Assembly (NCBI GenBank): GCA_026982695.1
Contig: JALSGS010000006.1
Location: forward strand, 1-64,000
Direction of reading: 5' to 3'
Source of the DNA: Saprospiraceae bacterium
GTDB lineage: Bacteria > Bacteroidota > Bacteroidia > Chitinophagales > Saprospiraceae
Length of the DNA: 64,000 bases
This document shows positions 27,082 to 37,311 of the stretch, in pieces. The notes beneath the pieces are model-generated. The model had not been told where the DNA came from. It saw nothing but the letters and a program-made list of their open reading frames with translations, and did not search any database. Made by a program: the position numbers and the translations under genes. The first letter of the stretch is position 1, and each line of letters opens with the position of its first letter.

Positions 27082-27351
27082 ATGGCTCGTTCGATTAAAA
27101 AAGGCCCTTACGTGTTCCACAAGCTGCTCAAAAAAGTGCAGCAGGCTCAGGAGTCGGGCCGCAAGCAAGTGATCAAGACCTATTCGAGGGCATCGATGAT
27201 CATTCCCGATATGGTAGGGCTTACTATTGCCGTGCACAATGGAAAAAACTTCGTGCCGGTGTTTATCACGGAGAACATGGTAGGGCATAAGCTCGGTGAG
27301 TTTGCGCCTACCCGTACTTTCCGCGGTCATGCGGGTAACCGAAAGAAGTAA
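27082..27351 (+). CDS. rpsS: 30S ribosomal protein S19
   Basis: 89 residues from the ATG at 27082 ([18 protein letters not shown]); upstream in-frame codons are non-homologous. [30 protein letters not shown] and [17 protein letters not shown] are diagnostic. S19 binds 16S rRNA in the head with S13. Confidence 0.97.
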   Translation: MARSIKKGPYVFHKLLKKVQQAQESGRKQVIKTYSRASMIIPDMVGLTIAVHNGKNFVPVFITENMVGHKLGEFAPTRTFRGHAGNRKK

Positions 27352-27421
27352 TGTGCTATAGTGGCGGCGGTTGGGTGAGCCTGGCCGCTTGAGTTGAATC
27401 CGAAATAACTACGAAATAAAA

Positions 27422-27814
27422 ATGGAAGCAGTAGCCAAATTGAGAAACTGTCCCATGTCGGCGCGTAAGATGCGCTTGGTGGCAGACAACATCCGCGGTA
27501 AGGACGTGGCCACCGCGCTCGACATCCTGCGCTTTAGCAAGCGCGAAGGCGCCTATTGGCTAGAGAAGGTGCTGCTCTCGGCCATCAACAACTGGGAACA
27601 GAAAACGGGTGAAGATGCAGCCGAATACGACCTGTATATCAAAACGCTCCTAGTCGATGAGGGACCTTTCCTCAAGCGTTTTCGCCCTGCACCTCATGGC
27701 CGTGCACATCGCATCCGCAAGCGCACCAATCACGTAACTGTGGTGGTAGCCAGCCGGGTAGAGGTGCCAGAGGCTGAAGAAGACACGGTCACTTACGAAG
27801 AAGAAGAGGAATAA
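27422..27814 (+). CDS. rplV: 50S ribosomal protein L22 with acidic C-terminal extension
   Basis: 130 residues. NCPMSARKMRLVADNIRGKDV and the tunnel-lining beta hairpin LKRFRPAPHGRAHRIRKRTNHVTVVV are clear. The family core ends near residue 112; about 18 further residues form an acidic tail ending EEEEE, a common extension in this phylum. Confidence 0.97.
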   Translation: MEAVAKLRNCPMSARKMRLVADNIRGKDVATALDILRFSKREGAYWLEKVLLSAINNWEQKTGEDAAEYDLYIKTLLVDEGPFLKRFRPAPHGRAHRIRKRTNHVTVVVASRVEVPEAEEDTVTYEEEEE

Positions 27815-27872
27815 AAAACGACAATATTAAACACTACAGCCGTCGGGCTGTACTATACAATCGCCATCAAAT

Positions 27873-28610
27873 ATGGGTCAGAAAACAAATCCGATTGGCA
27901 ATCGCCTAGGGATCATCCGTGGATGGGATTCCAACTGGTTCGCTACCGGCAAGCAGTTTGCCGACAATGTAGTTGAGGATGAAAAGATCCGCACTTACCT
28001 CAAAGCACGTGTACAACGTGGAGGTATTGCACGGGTAATTATCGAGCGCTCGCTCAAGCGCGTTACCGTGACCATTCACACTTCGCGCCCAGGGGTAGTG
28101 ATTGGTGCTAAGGGAGCTGAGGTGGACAAGATCCGCGAAGAGTTGCGCAAGCTTACGGGCAAAGAAGTGTATATCAACATCATTGAGATTCGCAAGCCCG
28201 AGCTAGATGCCAACGTAGTGGCAGATAGCATTGCGCGCCAGATTGAAAATCGCGTCAATTATCGCCGGGCAACCAAAGCTGCCATCAAGGATACGATGCG
28301 TGCGGGTGCAGAAGGCATCAAAGTGCGCGTGTCGGGCCGCCTCAACGGTGCTGAAATGTCGCGTTCAGAAGAGTACAAAGATGGCCGTACGCCCCTGCAC
28401 ACCTTCCGAGCTGATATCGACTATGCACTCAATGAGGCGCTGACTGTATATGGCAAGATTGGCGTGAAAGTGTGGATCTGTCGTGGCGAAGTATTGGGCA
28501 AGCGCGACTTGTCGCCCAATGCAGGCTTGATGAGCAAGCGAGGTGGCCGCCCAGGGCGCGAGCGCAGTGGTAGTCGCAGAGAGCGTCGCGGCGGAGGCCG
28601 TCGTCGTTGA
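27873..28610 (+). CDS. rpsC: 30S ribosomal protein S3
   Basis: 245 residues. KH domain core [20 protein letters not shown] and the C-terminal [32 protein letters not shown] are present; S3 helps unwind mRNA at the entry channel. A 30-residue Arg/Gly-rich tail ([19 protein letters not shown]...) extends the protein. A promoter follows directly downstream. Confidence 0.98.
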   Translation: MGQKTNPIGNRLGIIRGWDSNWFATGKQFADNVVEDEKIRTYLKARVQRGGIARVIIERSLKRVTVTIHTSRPGVVIGAKGAEVDKIREELRKLTGKEVYINIIEIRKPELDANVVADSIARQIENRVNYRRATKAAIKDTMRAGAEGIKVRVSGRLNGAEMSRSEEYKDGRTPLHTFRADIDYALNEALTVYGKIGVKVWICRGEVLGKRDLSPNAGLMSKRGGRPGRERSGSRRERRGGGRRR

Positions 28611-28643
28611 GCGTGAATGCGTTCAAAAGTTGGCTTAGGTATA

Positions 28644-28673
28644 TTGAAATTCATACAAAACGCCTTACCTTTG
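28644..28673 (+). promoter_or_regulatory. Internal promoter between rpsC and rplP
   Basis: TTG at 28644-28646, 19 bases, TACCTTTG at 28666-28673. It would drive rplP onward with a leader of about 100 bases. That leader contains CCGC-CTTGT-GCGG followed by a T-rich run (28744-28766), a possible attenuator. Confidence 0.68.
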
Positions 28674-28780
28674 CCAGGCTTTTTCGGAAGGGGGCTTAGC
28701 AAGCGCCGAGTCTTTTTGTAAATAGTTAATAATCAGTGCGATGCCGCCTTGTGCGGTTCTTTTTTCAAAATCTTACGAAG

Positions 28781-29203
28781 ATGCTTCAGCCAAAGAGAAC
28801 GAAATATCGCAAGCAGCAAAAGGGGCGCAATAAGGGGATTGCACAACGGGGGCATATCGTGGCTTTTGGCTCTTATGGTTTGAAAGCCGTGACGGGTGGT
28901 CGCATCACCAACCGCCAGATCGAAGCGGCTCGTATTGCGATGACACGTCGTATGAAGCGTGAAGGAAAAGTGTGGATCCGCATTTTCCCCGACAAGCCGA
29001 TTACGGCCAAGCCCCAAGAAGTCCGTATGGGTAAAGGGAAAGGTGCCCTTGACCATTGGGTAGCTGAGGTTGAGCCCGGTCGTATTATGTTCGAAATCGA
29101 TGGGGTGTCTTACGAGACTGCTGCTGAGGCTTTGCGTTTGGCAGCACAAAAACTGCCAGTGCTGACCAAAATTTCGGTGCGCCCAGATTTGATGAACCTG
29201 TAA
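28781..29203 (+). CDS. rplP: 50S ribosomal protein L16
   Basis: 140 residues from the ATG at 28781 ([19 protein letters not shown]); in-frame codons upstream belong to the leader. [24 protein letters not shown] and the [24 protein letters not shown] loop near the A-site tRNA are typical. Confidence 0.97.
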   Translation: MLQPKRTKYRKQQKGRNKGIAQRGHIVAFGSYGLKAVTGGRITNRQIEAARIAMTRRMKREGKVWIRIFPDKPITAKPQEVRMGKGKGALDHWVAEVEPGRIMFEIDGVSYETAAEALRLAAQKLPVLTKISVRPDLMNL

Positions 29204-29216
29204 AAGCTCAATGATA

Positions 29217-29489
29217 ATGGCTTCTAAGAAATTTCTCGAACTGCAGGGGTTTACCGATGAGCAGCTGCAAAGTGAGTTGGTCGATCTGCAGAGTGAATAT
29301 CAGCGCCTCAAGTTCGATCACGCGGTAAAGGGGTTGGATAACCCCATGGTGTTGCGCGAGATGCGCCGCGACATTGCACGATTGCACACCGAAATCCGGC
29401 GCCGTCAATTGGCAGCTATGAGCGAAGCGCAATTGGCACAGCGCAGCAAATTGCGCGCACGGCGTGCGCGCCTCAAGAAGCGCAAGTAA
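29217..29489 (+). CDS. rpmC: 50S ribosomal protein L29
   Basis: 90 residues from ATG 29217; the ATG at 29211 (two codons upstream) is an equal alternative. The core FTDEQLQSELVDLQSEYQRLKFDHAVKGLDNPMVLREMRRDIARLHTEIRRR is L29. The protein is longer than the usual ~65 residues because of a basic C-terminal extension (RSKLRARRARLKKRK). L29 lies at the tunnel exit next to L23. Confidence 0.92.
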   Translation: MASKKFLELQGFTDEQLQSELVDLQSEYQRLKFDHAVKGLDNPMVLREMRRDIARLHTEIRRRQLAAMSEAQLAQRSKLRARRARLKKRK

Positions 29490-29545
29490 TCATTTGGCCG
29501 TAAGGCCGCCAATCACTAAGCATGCAAGTAGCAAATTCAAATAGC

Positions 29546-29803
29546 ATGGCCGAACGAAATCTCAGAAAGACGCGCGTAGGTGTGGTAGTGTCCAATTCTA
29601 TGGATAAGACCATCAGCGTGCGCGTAGAACGCCGGGTAAAGCATCCTATTTACGGCAAGTATTTGACTAAGTCGAAGAAATACCTGGCACACGACGAGAA
29701 AAACGAGTGCAATATAGGCGACAAGGTGCGCATCATGGAAACTCGCCCCTTGAGCCGCCGCAAATGCTGGCGTTTGGTAGAGATTATTGAACGCGCCAAG
29801 TAA
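29546..29803 (+). CDS. rpsQ: 30S ribosomal protein S17
   Basis: 85 residues from the ATG at 29546 ([22 protein letters not shown]), which fits the family; an ATG eight codons upstream is possible. [45 protein letters not shown] is the OB-fold S17 core. Confidence 0.95.
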   Translation: MAERNLRKTRVGVVVSNSMDKTISVRVERRVKHPIYGKYLTKSKKYLAHDEKNECNIGDKVRIMETRPLSRRKCWRLVEIIERAK

Positions 29804-29826
29804 GGCTTTTAAAAAGCAGAACAACC

Positions 29827-30192
29827 ATGATTCAGCAAGAAACTCGCTTGAAAGTAGCCGATAACAGTGGTGCCAAAGAGGTGCTGTGCATTCGCGTATT
29901 GGGTGGCTCGAAGCGTCGTTATGCTTCTGTAGGCGATGAAATCGTGGTCACGGTAAAGGCAGCTACTCCTGGTGGCATCAAGAAGGGTACGGTATCTAAG
30001 GCCGTAGTGGTGCGTACGCGCAAGGAAGTGCGTCGCAAGGATGGCTCCTACATCCGCTTTGACGACAATGCCGTCGTATTGCTCAACGCCGCAGGCGAGC
30101 CTCGTGGTACGCGCATTTTTGGCCCCGTGGCCCGTGAGCTGCGCGAAAAAGACTACATGCGCATTGTGTCGCTAGCACCTGAGGTGCTTTGA
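29827..30192 (+). CDS. rplN: 50S ribosomal protein L14
   Basis: 121 residues, normal length. [27 protein letters not shown] and the C-terminal [24 protein letters not shown] are diagnostic. L14 contacts 16S rRNA in bridge B8. Confidence 0.98.
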   Translation: MIQQETRLKVADNSGAKEVLCIRVLGGSKRRYASVGDEIVVTVKAATPGGIKKGTVSKAVVVRTRKEVRRKDGSYIRFDDNAVVLLNAAGEPRGTRIFGPVARELREKDYMRIVSLAPEVL

Positions 30193-30238
30193 TGCGAGGC
30201 TAGCAGCTATTTTTTGAACTCGAAACCTGTTGTATAAA

Positions 30239-30583
30239 ATGAGCAAGAAAGCCAAAAAGACGCGTTTTGCCCCCAAGCTCCACATCAAGAAGGGCGATCG
30301 GGTGCGTGTGATTGCCGGTGACTACAAACACCGTGAAGGAGAAGTGCTCGAGGTGTTTCCGAAAAAATACCGGGCTGTTGTCGATGGAGTCAATATCGTC
30401 AAGAAGCACCAAAAGCCCACCCAAGACAACCCAGGCGGGATTGTAGATGTGCCTGCACCCATACACATTTCTAATCTCATGTTGATCGATCCTAAAACGG
30501 GTGAACCCACTCGCGTGGGACGCAAGCGAGTCGATGGCAAGTTGGTGCGCTATTCGAAAAAAACTGGTGAAATAATCAAGTGA
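30239..30583 (+). CDS. rplX: 50S ribosomal protein L24
   Basis: 114 residues from the ATG at 30239; an upstream TTG is less likely. [44 protein letters not shown] is the KOW motif that starts 50S assembly. Its stop codon overlaps the rplE start (TGATG), suggesting coupled translation. Confidence 0.97.
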   Translation: MSKKAKKTRFAPKLHIKKGDRVRVIAGDYKHREGEVLEVFPKKYRAVVDGVNIVKKHQKPTQDNPGGIVDVPAPIHISNLMLIDPKTGEPTRVGRKRVDGKLVRYSKKTGEIIK

Positions 30584-31143
30584 TGAAGTATATACCTCGT
30601 CTGAAGAAGAAATACACCGAGGAAGTGATCCCCGCCATGATGGAGGAGTTTAACTACAGCTCTGTCATGGAGGTACCTCGCCTGGTGAAGATCTGCCTGA
30701 ACCAAGGCTTGGGTGCGGCTACTCAAGACAAAAAAATCGTGGATGTAGCACTTAGTGAGCTGAGCCTCATTGCGGGGCAACGTGCCGTACCTACCAAAGC
30801 CAAGCGCTCTGTGTCTAACTTTAAGTTGCGCGAGGGCATGACTATTGGTGCGCGTGTGACTTTGCGCCGCGATCGCATGTGGGATTTTCTCGATCGGCTT
30901 ATTTCGGTAGCACTGCCGCGCGTGCGTGACTTCCGAGGCGTAAGCGACAAGAGCTTTGATGGGCGTGGCAACTACTCTTTGGGCATTCAGGAGCAGATCA
31001 TTTTTCCCGAAATCGATCTGGATAAGGTGACGCGCATCAACGGCATGGACGTCACAATTGTGACCACAGCTAAGACCGATGCAGAGGCTTATCGCTTGCT
31101 CGAACTGCTAGGTATGCCTTTCAAAGGGAAAGGCAGAGTGTGA
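30583..31143 (+). CDS. rplE: 50S ribosomal protein L5
   Basis: 186 residues from the ATG at 30583, which overlaps the rplX stop codon; a GTG one codon earlier is possible. [15 protein letters not shown] and [23 protein letters not shown] are family hallmarks. L5 binds 5S rRNA and the P-site tRNA region. Confidence 0.98.
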   Translation: MKYIPRLKKKYTEEVIPAMMEEFNYSSVMEVPRLVKICLNQGLGAATQDKKIVDVALSELSLIAGQRAVPTKAKRSVSNFKLREGMTIGARVTLRRDRMWDFLDRLISVALPRVRDFRGVSDKSFDGRGNYSLGIQEQIIFPEIDLDKVTRINGMDVTIVTTAKTDAEAYRLLELLGMPFKGKGRV

Positions 31144-31178
31144 ATTGAATAGCAAAAAGTATCATAAGACATTAAGCA

Positions 31179-31448
31179 ATGGCAAAGAAATCAGTAATCG
31201 CCAGAGAACGCAAGCGTGCGCGCATGGTGGCCAAATACGCTGAACTGCGCAAACGCCTCAAAGAGGAGGGCAACTACGAGATGCTCGATAAGCTACCACG
31301 TAATGCCTCGCCTGTGCGATTGCACAATCGCTGCCGCCTTACAGGGCGCCCTAAAGGTTACATGCGCAAATTTGGCTTGTGCCGCGTGAAGTTTCGTGAA
31401 ATGGCCCTTGAGGGCAAAATTCCGGGTATTACCAAGGCCTCTTGGTGA
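31179..31448 (+). CDS. rpsN: 30S ribosomal protein S14, zinc-independent form
   Basis: 89 residues. [51 protein letters not shown] is the S14 core. The four-cysteine zinc site of the short form is absent and the length matches the C-minus class. Confidence 0.97.
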   Translation: MAKKSVIARERKRARMVAKYAELRKRLKEEGNYEMLDKLPRNASPVRLHNRCRLTGRPKGYMRKFGLCRVKFREMALEGKIPGITKASW

Positions 31449-31560
31449 TATGCTGCGCACGTAGCGTTGAATCAGTAAAAATTGTAACCATCGAGGTTCG
31501 AGTTTGGAGTTATCGGTTTGTGCTGGAAGCTTCAAACGACTGAACTCTAAACCTTGAAAA

Positions 31561-31965
31561 ATGGCTGTAACAGATCCTATAGCAGACTACTTGACGCGCA
31601 TACGCAATGCACAGCAATCGCGTCATCGGGTGGTAGAGATCCCCGCCTCAAAACTCAAAAAAGCCATCACCGAGATTCTCTACGATCAGGGCTACATTCT
31701 GAAGTATAAGTTTGAAGAAGTGCCTGGCAAGTCGGGGATTATCAAGATCGCCTTAAAGTATGACCCCGTGACGGGCGAACCAGTAATCCGCGGACTCAAA
31801 CGCATCAGTAAGCCTAGCTTGCGCAAATACGCCGGTGTGAAAGAATTGCCTCGCGTGATCAATGGGCTGGGTATCGCCATTGTATCTACTTCTAAGGGTG
31901 TGATGACAGATAAGCAAGCACGCAAGGAAAATGTAGGTGGCGAGGTGCTGTGCTACGTGTATTGA
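31561..31965 (+). CDS. rpsH: 30S ribosomal protein S8
   Basis: 134 residues. [19 protein letters not shown] and the C-terminal [33 protein letters not shown] are typical. In enterics S8 represses the spc operon; no site was recognised here. A 112-base gap precedes it. Confidence 0.97.
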   Translation: MAVTDPIADYLTRIRNAQQSRHRVVEIPASKLKKAITEILYDQGYILKYKFEEVPGKSGIIKIALKYDPVTGEPVIRGLKRISKPSLRKYAGVKELPRVINGLGIAIVSTSKGVMTDKQARKENVGGEVLCYVY

Positions 31966-32012
31966 CACGTCTTGTTGGTCGTCTTTTCTAAGCAAGGAAA
32001 AATAATAGTACG

Positions 32013-32567
32013 ATGTCACGAATAGGTAAGGCTCCTATCAAAGTGCCTCAAAATGTGGAAGTGACGGTGAGCAAGGGCAACTTGGTCACGGTCAAAGGCC
32101 CCAAAGGGACGTTGACCCAGCAAGTAGATCCCGATTTGATCCTTGAGCTCGAGGAGGGCGAACTGCGTGTCAAGCGACCTACCGACAGCAAGCGCCACCG
32201 TTCTATGCACGGCCTGTATCGCTCGCTGTTGGCCAATATGATACAAGGAGTGTCTGAGGGATTTGTCAAAGAGTTAGAGGTGATCGGTGTAGGATATCGG
32301 GTATCCAACACGGGCCAATTGCTCGAATTGACTTTGGGCTTTTCTCATCCCGTCTATTTCCTTCTACCCGATGAAGTGAAAGTAGAGACCAAGATGGAAA
32401 AAGGGAAGAATCCTTTGATCCGTTTAGAGTCGCATGACAAGCAGCTGTTGGGGCAAGTGGCAGCCAAGATTCGCGCTTTCCGCAAGCCAGAGCCCTACAA
32501 AGGCAAGGGGATTCGCTATGTGGGTGAGGAGATTCGCCGCAAGGCAGGTAAGACGGCTGCTAAGTAA
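32013..32567 (+). CDS. rplF: 50S ribosomal protein L6
   Basis: 184 residues. MSRIGKAPIKVPQNVEVTV and the C-terminal RKPEPYKGKGIRYVGEEIRRKAGKT are diagnostic; L6 has two related domains and lies near the factor-binding site. Confidence 0.97.
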   Translation: MSRIGKAPIKVPQNVEVTVSKGNLVTVKGPKGTLTQQVDPDLILELEEGELRVKRPTDSKRHRSMHGLYRSLLANMIQGVSEGFVKELEVIGVGYRVSNTGQLLELTLGFSHPVYFLLPDEVKVETKMEKGKNPLIRLESHDKQLLGQVAAKIRAFRKPEPYKGKGIRYVGEEIRRKAGKTAAK

Positions 32568-32669
32568 CACCTGGGTAGGAGCTTCGTGCCTGCTGCCTTT
32601 TTCATTGAATACTTGCGTTTTGGGTCTGGCCGTGTGGCCATTCACTAAAACACTCAAATTTTAGGAGCA

Positions 32670-33026
32670 ATGAGCATTGACAGGAATCAAAGGCGTAGAC
32701 GCATCCACTATCGCGTGCGCAAGAAGGTGAATGGTACGCCCGAGCGACCACGCCTCAACGTCTATCGAAGCAATCGCTATATCTACTGCCAATTAATTGA
32801 CGATGTGCACGGGCACACGCTTGCAGCAGCTACTTCGCGCGAGCTGGTAAAAAACGGCCAAAAGATGTCGCTTACTGAGCAAGCACAAGCAGTAGGTAAA
32901 CTTATAGCTGACCGTGCCAAAGCCAAAGGCATCGAACAGGTCGTGTTTGACCGCGGAGGCTATCTGTATCATGGCCGTGTCAAGGCTTTGGCCGATGCTG
33001 CACGTGAAGGAGGACTGAAATTTTAA
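32670..33026 (+). CDS. rplR: 50S ribosomal protein L18
   Basis: 118 residues. [34 protein letters not shown] and [26 protein letters not shown] are L18 signatures; L18 delivers 5S rRNA to the large subunit. A 102-base gap from rplF shows no clear promoter. Confidence 0.97.
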   Translation: MSIDRNQRRRRIHYRVRKKVNGTPERPRLNVYRSNRYIYCQLIDDVHGHTLAAATSRELVKNGQKMSLTEQAQAVGKLIADRAKAKGIEQVVFDRGGYLYHGRVKALADAAREGGLKF

Positions 33027-33048
33027 CCACTAACTTCATCCGAAGACA

Positions 33049-33567
33049 ATGGCAAAGAAAAAGGCAAAAAAAGTAAAGCCTAACGAGACTGAACTCAAAG
33101 ACAGGCTCGTATCGCTCAATCGTGTGGCAAAAGTGACCAAAGGTGGACGCACTTTTAGCTTTGCCGCCGTAGTCGTGGTGGGCGACGAGCAAGGTACCGT
33201 AGGTCATGGCTTGGGTAAAGCACGTGAAGTGTCAGAAGCCATTGCCAAAGCCGTAGATGATGCCAAAAAGAACTTGGTCAAAGTGCCTGTGTATAAAGGA
33301 ACTATTCCTCACGAGCAGATTGGCAAATTTGGCGCCTCACGCGTGCTGATCAAGCCTGCAGCCGATGGTACGGGGGTGATTGCAGGTGGTGCCATGCGCG
33401 CTGTGCTGGAAAGTGCAGGCATACACAACGTATTGGCCAAGTCGTTGGGCTCTTCCAATCCACACAACGTGGTAAAAGCTACCATCGATGCGCTGCTCAA
33501 ACTGCGCAGCCCTATCGAAGTGGCGCGTGAACGCGGTGTAGATCTGGACAAAGTGTTTAACGGTTAA
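33049..33567 (+). CDS. rpsE: 30S ribosomal protein S5
   Basis: 172 residues. [45 protein letters not shown] and [41 protein letters not shown] are highly conserved. The N-terminus is Lys-rich ([14 protein letters not shown]). S5 controls fidelity at the mRNA entry. Confidence 0.98.
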   Translation: MAKKKAKKVKPNETELKDRLVSLNRVAKVTKGGRTFSFAAVVVVGDEQGTVGHGLGKAREVSEAIAKAVDDAKKNLVKVPVYKGTIPHEQIGKFGASRVLIKPAADGTGVIAGGAMRAVLESAGIHNVLAKSLGSSNPHNVVKATIDALLKLRSPIEVARERGVDLDKVFNG

Positions 33568-33663
33568 GGTCGCCGTGTGTATCAAAAGCCTCGAAAGGAA
33601 AGTTGAGCTTTTCGTTTCGCAAGTGCGAATGTGTTGTGGAGCGATGCGTCAAAAAAAGCAAAA

Positions 33664-33843
33664 ATGAAAAAGATCAAAATCACCCAAGTGCGTAGTGCAA
33701 TTGATCGGCCTAAAGATCAAAAAGCAACGCTGCGCGCTTTAGGCTTGCGCAAAATGCATCAGACGGTTGAAAAAGTAGCTACCCCTCAGATTATGGGTAT
33801 GGTAGCAAAAGTGAGCCATTTGGTCAAAGTCGAAGAAGTTTAA
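33664..33843 (+). CDS. rpmD: 50S ribosomal protein L30
   Basis: 59 residues from the ATG at 33664. [35 protein letters not shown] is diagnostic of this small protein; upstream in-frame codons are not homologous. Confidence 0.95.
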   Translation: MKKIKITQVRSAIDRPKDQKATLRALGLRKMHQTVEKVATPQIMGMVAKVSHLVKVEEV

Positions 33844-33898
33844 TTTGTACCTTGGGGCCTAAGTTGGGTAGGCGTCAGGATAAAAACGAAGAGAAGCA

Positions 33899-34354
33899 AT
33901 GAAATTGCACGAACTCAAGCCAGCAAAAGGTGCGGTAAAGCGTGATCGCCGCTTAGGACGTGGCCAAGGATCGGGGCGTGGCGGTACCTCCACGCGCGGA
34001 CATAAAGGCGATAAGTCGCGCTCGGGCTTTAAAAACAAGCGCAACTTCGAAGGAGGGCAAATGCCCTTGCAGATGCGCTTGCCCAAGCGGGGTTTCCATA
34101 GCCGCAATCGCATAGCATACGTACCACTCAACCTGGAACGTCTGCAAGCCATCGCTGAGAAGTATCAGTTGGACCGTATCGACCCAGACACTTTGAAAAA
34201 GCTGGGCATCATAGGTAAAAATGATCGCGTCAAAGTACTGGCCCGAGGTGAGCTGAAGGCTACCTTGCAAATTTCAGCACATGCTGCTTCTGAGCGCGCA
34301 CGCAAAGCCATTGAAGCACAAGGAAGCACCCTTACGCTTATCGAAAGTGCGTAG
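33899..34354 (+). CDS. rplO: 50S ribosomal protein L15
   Basis: 151 residues. MKLHELKPAKGAVKRDRRLGRGQGSGRGGTSTRGHKGDKSRSG, the basic Gly-rich arm, and KNDRVKVLARGELKATLQISAHAASE are typical. It directly precedes secY by 64 bases. Confidence 0.97.
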   Translation: MKLHELKPAKGAVKRDRRLGRGQGSGRGGTSTRGHKGDKSRSGFKNKRNFEGGQMPLQMRLPKRGFHSRNRIAYVPLNLERLQAIAEKYQLDRIDPDTLKKLGIIGKNDRVKVLARGELKATLQISAHAASERARKAIEAQGSTLTLIESA

Positions 34355-34418
34355 TAGTTGAGAGAGGAGGCGGCTGCAACTGGTCGGGGCCTGTGCAGGT
34401 GCACACAAATAGCTGCAA

Positions 34419-35786
34419 ATGAAAAAGTTAGTCACTACCCTTCAGAATATCTGGAAAATAGAGGAGCTGCGTCAGCGCATGCTCTTTACCTTGGGGATGA
34501 TCTTCGTCTATCGGCTGGGCTCCTTTGTCGTGCTGCCCGGTGTCGTCCCTGCAGAGTTGGCCAAAGCTGCTGCAAGCTCTGCCAATGACTTGTTGGGCTT
34601 GATCAATGTATTTACGGGGGGGGCCTTCAACAACGCTTCGGTGTTTGCCCTTGGCGTAATGCCCTACATTACGGCTTCGATCATTGTGCAGCTATTGGGA
34701 TTTGCCGTTCCCTACTTTCAGCGCCTTCAGGAGCGCGAGGGTGAATCGGGACGCAAGAAGCTCAATCAGATTACGCGCATGCTCACCTTGGCCATTACGT
34801 TGGTGCAAGGAGGTGCTTATCTGACGTATTTACAGGCCCAGGGTGCAGTTGATCCTTCTCTGCCAGCAGGCATTTTCTGGGCATCCAACATCATCATTCT
34901 GTCGGCAGGTACCATTTTTGCCATGTGGTTGGGTGAGCGCATCACCGATAAGGGCATTGGCAACGGTATTTCTCTTTTGATCACAGTAGGTATTATTGCT
35001 TCTTTGCCACGAGCCATTGTGGCCGAGTTCGAGCTGCAATTGGCAGGTAGCGGTATGATCGTATTTGTACTCGAACTGGCCATGATGTATGTGATCGTGA
35101 TGGCCACAGTGCTTATCGTGCAAGGTGTGCGCAAGATTCCCATTCAATTTGCCAAGCGCATGGTAGGACGTGGTGCAACTGCTATGCCCGCAGCAGGCAT
35201 CCGCGACTATATTCCCATTAAGGTGAATGCGGCTGGTGTGATGCCCATTATCTTTGCTCAAGCGCTGATGTTTTTGCCTGCTACGGTGGCCCAGTTTATT
35301 GCGGGCGATGAGGCAGCTTTGGCGTCCAGTAGTGTACTGCGCGCCTTGACCAACCCCTACTCAATGGCCTCAAGTGTGATCACCTTTCTGTTGGTCGTCG
35401 TATTCACTTATGTATACACTGCATTGATCGTTAACCCGCAGAAGTATGCCGAATACCTCAAGCGGCAAAATGCCTTTATCCCTGGTGTGAAGCCCGGTCA
35501 GCCCACAGCTGACTTTATCGATGCAGTTGTCACGCGTATTACTTTGCCAGGATCAATCTTTCTGGGCTTTATCGCTATCATTCCATCAATTGCCGTAGCT
35601 GCAGGTGTCAATCCCGCTTTTGCGCAATTTTTTGGTGGCACTTCGCTGCTCATTCTCGTAGCAGTGGTGCTGGATACTTTGCAGCAAGTAGAAAGCTATT
35701 TATTGATGCGTCGCTACGATGGATTGGTGAAATCTGGCCGCATACAGGGGCGGAGTAAGATGCAAGGCATAGGCGCCAGCATGTAG
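34419..35786 (+). CDS. secY: Preprotein translocase subunit SecY
   Basis: 455 residues, about ten transmembrane helices. ELRQRMLFTLGMIFVYRLGSFVVLPG at the N-terminus, NDLLGLINVFTGGAFNNASVFALGVMPYITASIIVQLL, GERITDKGIGNGISLLI, and RITLPGSIFLGFIAIIPSI are family hallmarks. SecY forms the inner-membrane protein channel with SecE and SecG. It is unusually last in its unit here: a long hairpin follows and map starts 206 bases later. No adk gene lies between, as is usual in this phylum. Confidence 0.98.
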   Translation: MKKLVTTLQNIWKIEELRQRMLFTLGMIFVYRLGSFVVLPGVVPAELAKAAASSANDLLGLINVFTGGAFNNASVFALGVMPYITASIIVQLLGFAVPYFQRLQEREGESGRKKLNQITRMLTLAITLVQGGAYLTYLQAQGAVDPSLPAGIFWASNIIILSAGTIFAMWLGERITDKGIGNGISLLITVGIIASLPRAIVAEFELQLAGSGMIVFVLELAMMYVIVMATVLIVQGVRKIPIQFAKRMVGRGATAMPAAGIRDYIPIKVNAAGVMPIIFAQALMFLPATVAQFIAGDEAALASSSVLRALTNPYSMASSVITFLLVVVFTYVYTALIVNPQKYAEYLKRQNAFIPGVKPGQPTADFIDAVVTRITLPGSIFLGFIAIIPSIAVAAGVNPAFAQFFGGTSLLILVAVVLDTLQQVESYLLMRRYDGLVKSGRIQGRSKMQGIGASM

Positions 35787-35834
35787 TAGTAGGCCCAATA
35801 TGCATATGACGAGTGTCAAAGATTGTTTGTCGAA

Positions 35835-35880
35835 AAGTCGTGTCGTGCTCAATTATATAGCACGGCACGACTTTGCCTTT
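35835..35880 (+). terminator. Long hairpin after secY, probable terminator
   Basis: 15-bp stem AAGTCGTGTCGTGCT / AGCACGGCACGACTT (one G-U pair) with a 9-base loop, followed by a T-rich but interrupted run (TTGCCTTTT). It could be an imperfect terminator or an mRNA 3'-end stabiliser. Confidence 0.6.
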
Positions 35881-35992
35881 TCCAAACAACACAATCAGCC
35901 TTTCGGCAAACTGAGTCCCAACAGATGTTGTTCTATGTCGCAATGACAAACAGGTGACCAGTATGCCCCAGGAGAATAGTTGAATGAATGTT

Positions 35993-36808
35993 ATGGTGTA
36001 TTATAAAACAGAAGAAGAAATAGCTCATATCAAGGAGAGTAGTCTGTTAGTGTGTAAAACCTTGGCACATGTGGCCTCTTTGATTCGACCAGGGGTGACA
36101 GGTGTTGAGCTGGACGCCGCAGCCGAAGAGTTTATTTGCGATCACGGAGGTGTGCCAGGCTTTAAGGGGTATAGAGGTTTTCCCACTACGCTATGCTTTT
36201 CACCTAATGAAGTCGTTGTACATGGTATCCCCAGCAAAAATCCTATTCAGGAGGGGGATATTATTTCGATAGATTGCGGAGTGAAAATGCACGGCTTTTA
36301 CGGCGACTCAGCTTATACCTTTGCCGTAGCACCTATTTCCCAGGAGGTGATGCACCTGCTACAGGTGACCAATACTTCTTTGTATCAAGGAATAGCCCAA
36401 GCTATTGTCGGCAAGCGCTTAGGAGATATTGGCTATGCTATTCAGCATTTTGTAGAACGAGTGCACGGTTACAAGGTAGTGCGCGAGTTAGTAGGACATG
36501 GTATTGGAAAAAACCTACATGAAGCACCTGAAGTGCCCAATTACGGCATGAGAGGACGTGGCATGAAGCTCAAAGAAGGCCTTACTATAGCTATTGAGCC
36601 CATGGTCAATATGCAACGGCGTCATGTGGCCCAGGCCGATGATGGCTGGACGATCATTGCACGAGATAGAAAGCCCTCTGCACATTTCGAACATACTATT
36701 GTCGTACGGCCCGAAAAAGCAGAACTACTCAGCGACCATACTGTGATCGAGCAGGCTGTCATGGAAAACCCTCACTTGCAACCTGTTGAGCTACTCAGCT
36801 TAGCCTAA
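35993..36808 (+). CDS. map: Methionine aminopeptidase type I
   Basis: 271 residues from the ATG at 35993 (MVYYKTEEEIAHIKESSLLV); ATG 35984 is three codons upstream. Metal ligands are visible: IDCGVKMHGFYGDSAYTF (two Asp region), GHGIGKNLHEAPEVPNYG (His), and TIAIEPMV and SAHFEHTIVV (Glu). Type I cytosolic enzyme removing the initiator Met. It is between secY and infA, as in many bacteria, and infA has its own promoter. Confidence 0.96.
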   Translation: MVYYKTEEEIAHIKESSLLVCKTLAHVASLIRPGVTGVELDAAAEEFICDHGGVPGFKGYRGFPTTLCFSPNEVVVHGIPSKNPIQEGDIISIDCGVKMHGFYGDSAYTFAVAPISQEVMHLLQVTNTSLYQGIAQAIVGKRLGDIGYAIQHFVERVHGYKVVRELVGHGIGKNLHEAPEVPNYGMRGRGMKLKEGLTIAIEPMVNMQRRHVAQADDGWTIIARDRKPSAHFEHTIVVRPEKAELLSDHTVIEQAVMENPHLQPVELLSLA

Positions 36809-36850
36809 AGTGGCCAAGCAAAAAAGCTGTGCGAAAAGAATATTAAGGAG

Positions 36851-36880
36851 TTGGAAATTAAGTGCTTTTCCGTATCTTTG
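36851..36880 (+). promoter_or_regulatory. Promoter for infA-rpmJ-rpsM and downstream genes
   Basis: TTG at 36851-36853, 19 bases, TATCTTTG at 36873-36880; the start codon of infA is 18 bases after the -7 box, giving a very short leader. Confidence 0.72.
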
Positions 36881-36898
36881 CCGTCCGAAAATTGAGCT

Positions 36899-37117
36899 AT
36901 GGCTAAACAAGAATTGATCAAACAAGATGGTGTGATTGAAGAGGCACTTTCCAACGCCATGTTTCGCGTGCGATTGGAAAATGGGCACCTTATCACTGCC
37001 ACCATTTCCGGCAAAATGCGTATGAACTACATCCGCATACTGCCCGGCGACAAAGTAAAAGTAGAGATGTCGCCTTATGATTTGACGCGCGGGCGCATCA
37101 TCTATCGATATAAATAA
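36899..37117 (+). CDS. infA: Translation initiation factor IF-1
   Basis: 72 residues, normal length. [58 protein letters not shown] is the OB fold of IF-1, which occupies the A site during initiation. First gene after the promoter at 36851. Confidence 0.98.
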   Translation: MAKQELIKQDGVIEEALSNAMFRVRLENGHLITATISGKMRMNYIRILPGDKVKVEMSPYDLTRGRIIYRYK

Positions 37118-37141
37118 CCAGCTGACCAAAATCACAAACTC

Positions 37142-37258
37142 ATGAAAGTACGTGCTTCGGTGAAAAAGCGCTCTGCAGACTGCAAGATCGTGCGACGCAA
37201 AGGGCGTATCTATGTAATCAATAAGAAGAACCCTCGCTTTAAGCAACGTCAAGGATAA
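37142..37258 (+). CDS. rpmJ: 50S ribosomal protein L36, C-minus form
   Basis: 38 residues starting [17 protein letters not shown] and ending NPRFKQRQG. Only one of the four zinc-binding residues remains (Cys14), so this is the zinc-independent form. Found between infA and rpsM, its usual place. Confidence 0.96.
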   Translation: MKVRASVKKRSADCKIVRRKGRIYVINKKNPRFKQRQG

Positions 37259-37311
37259 TCCATCCCATAAACTTGCCCGCGCAAAATGGGCTGAAAACGA
37301 AATAATAAATC

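Noticed and set aside
34830-35261. Minus-strand 143-aa His-rich frame in secY
   Set aside because: His richness comes from reverse-complemented secY codons, not a real metal-binding protein.
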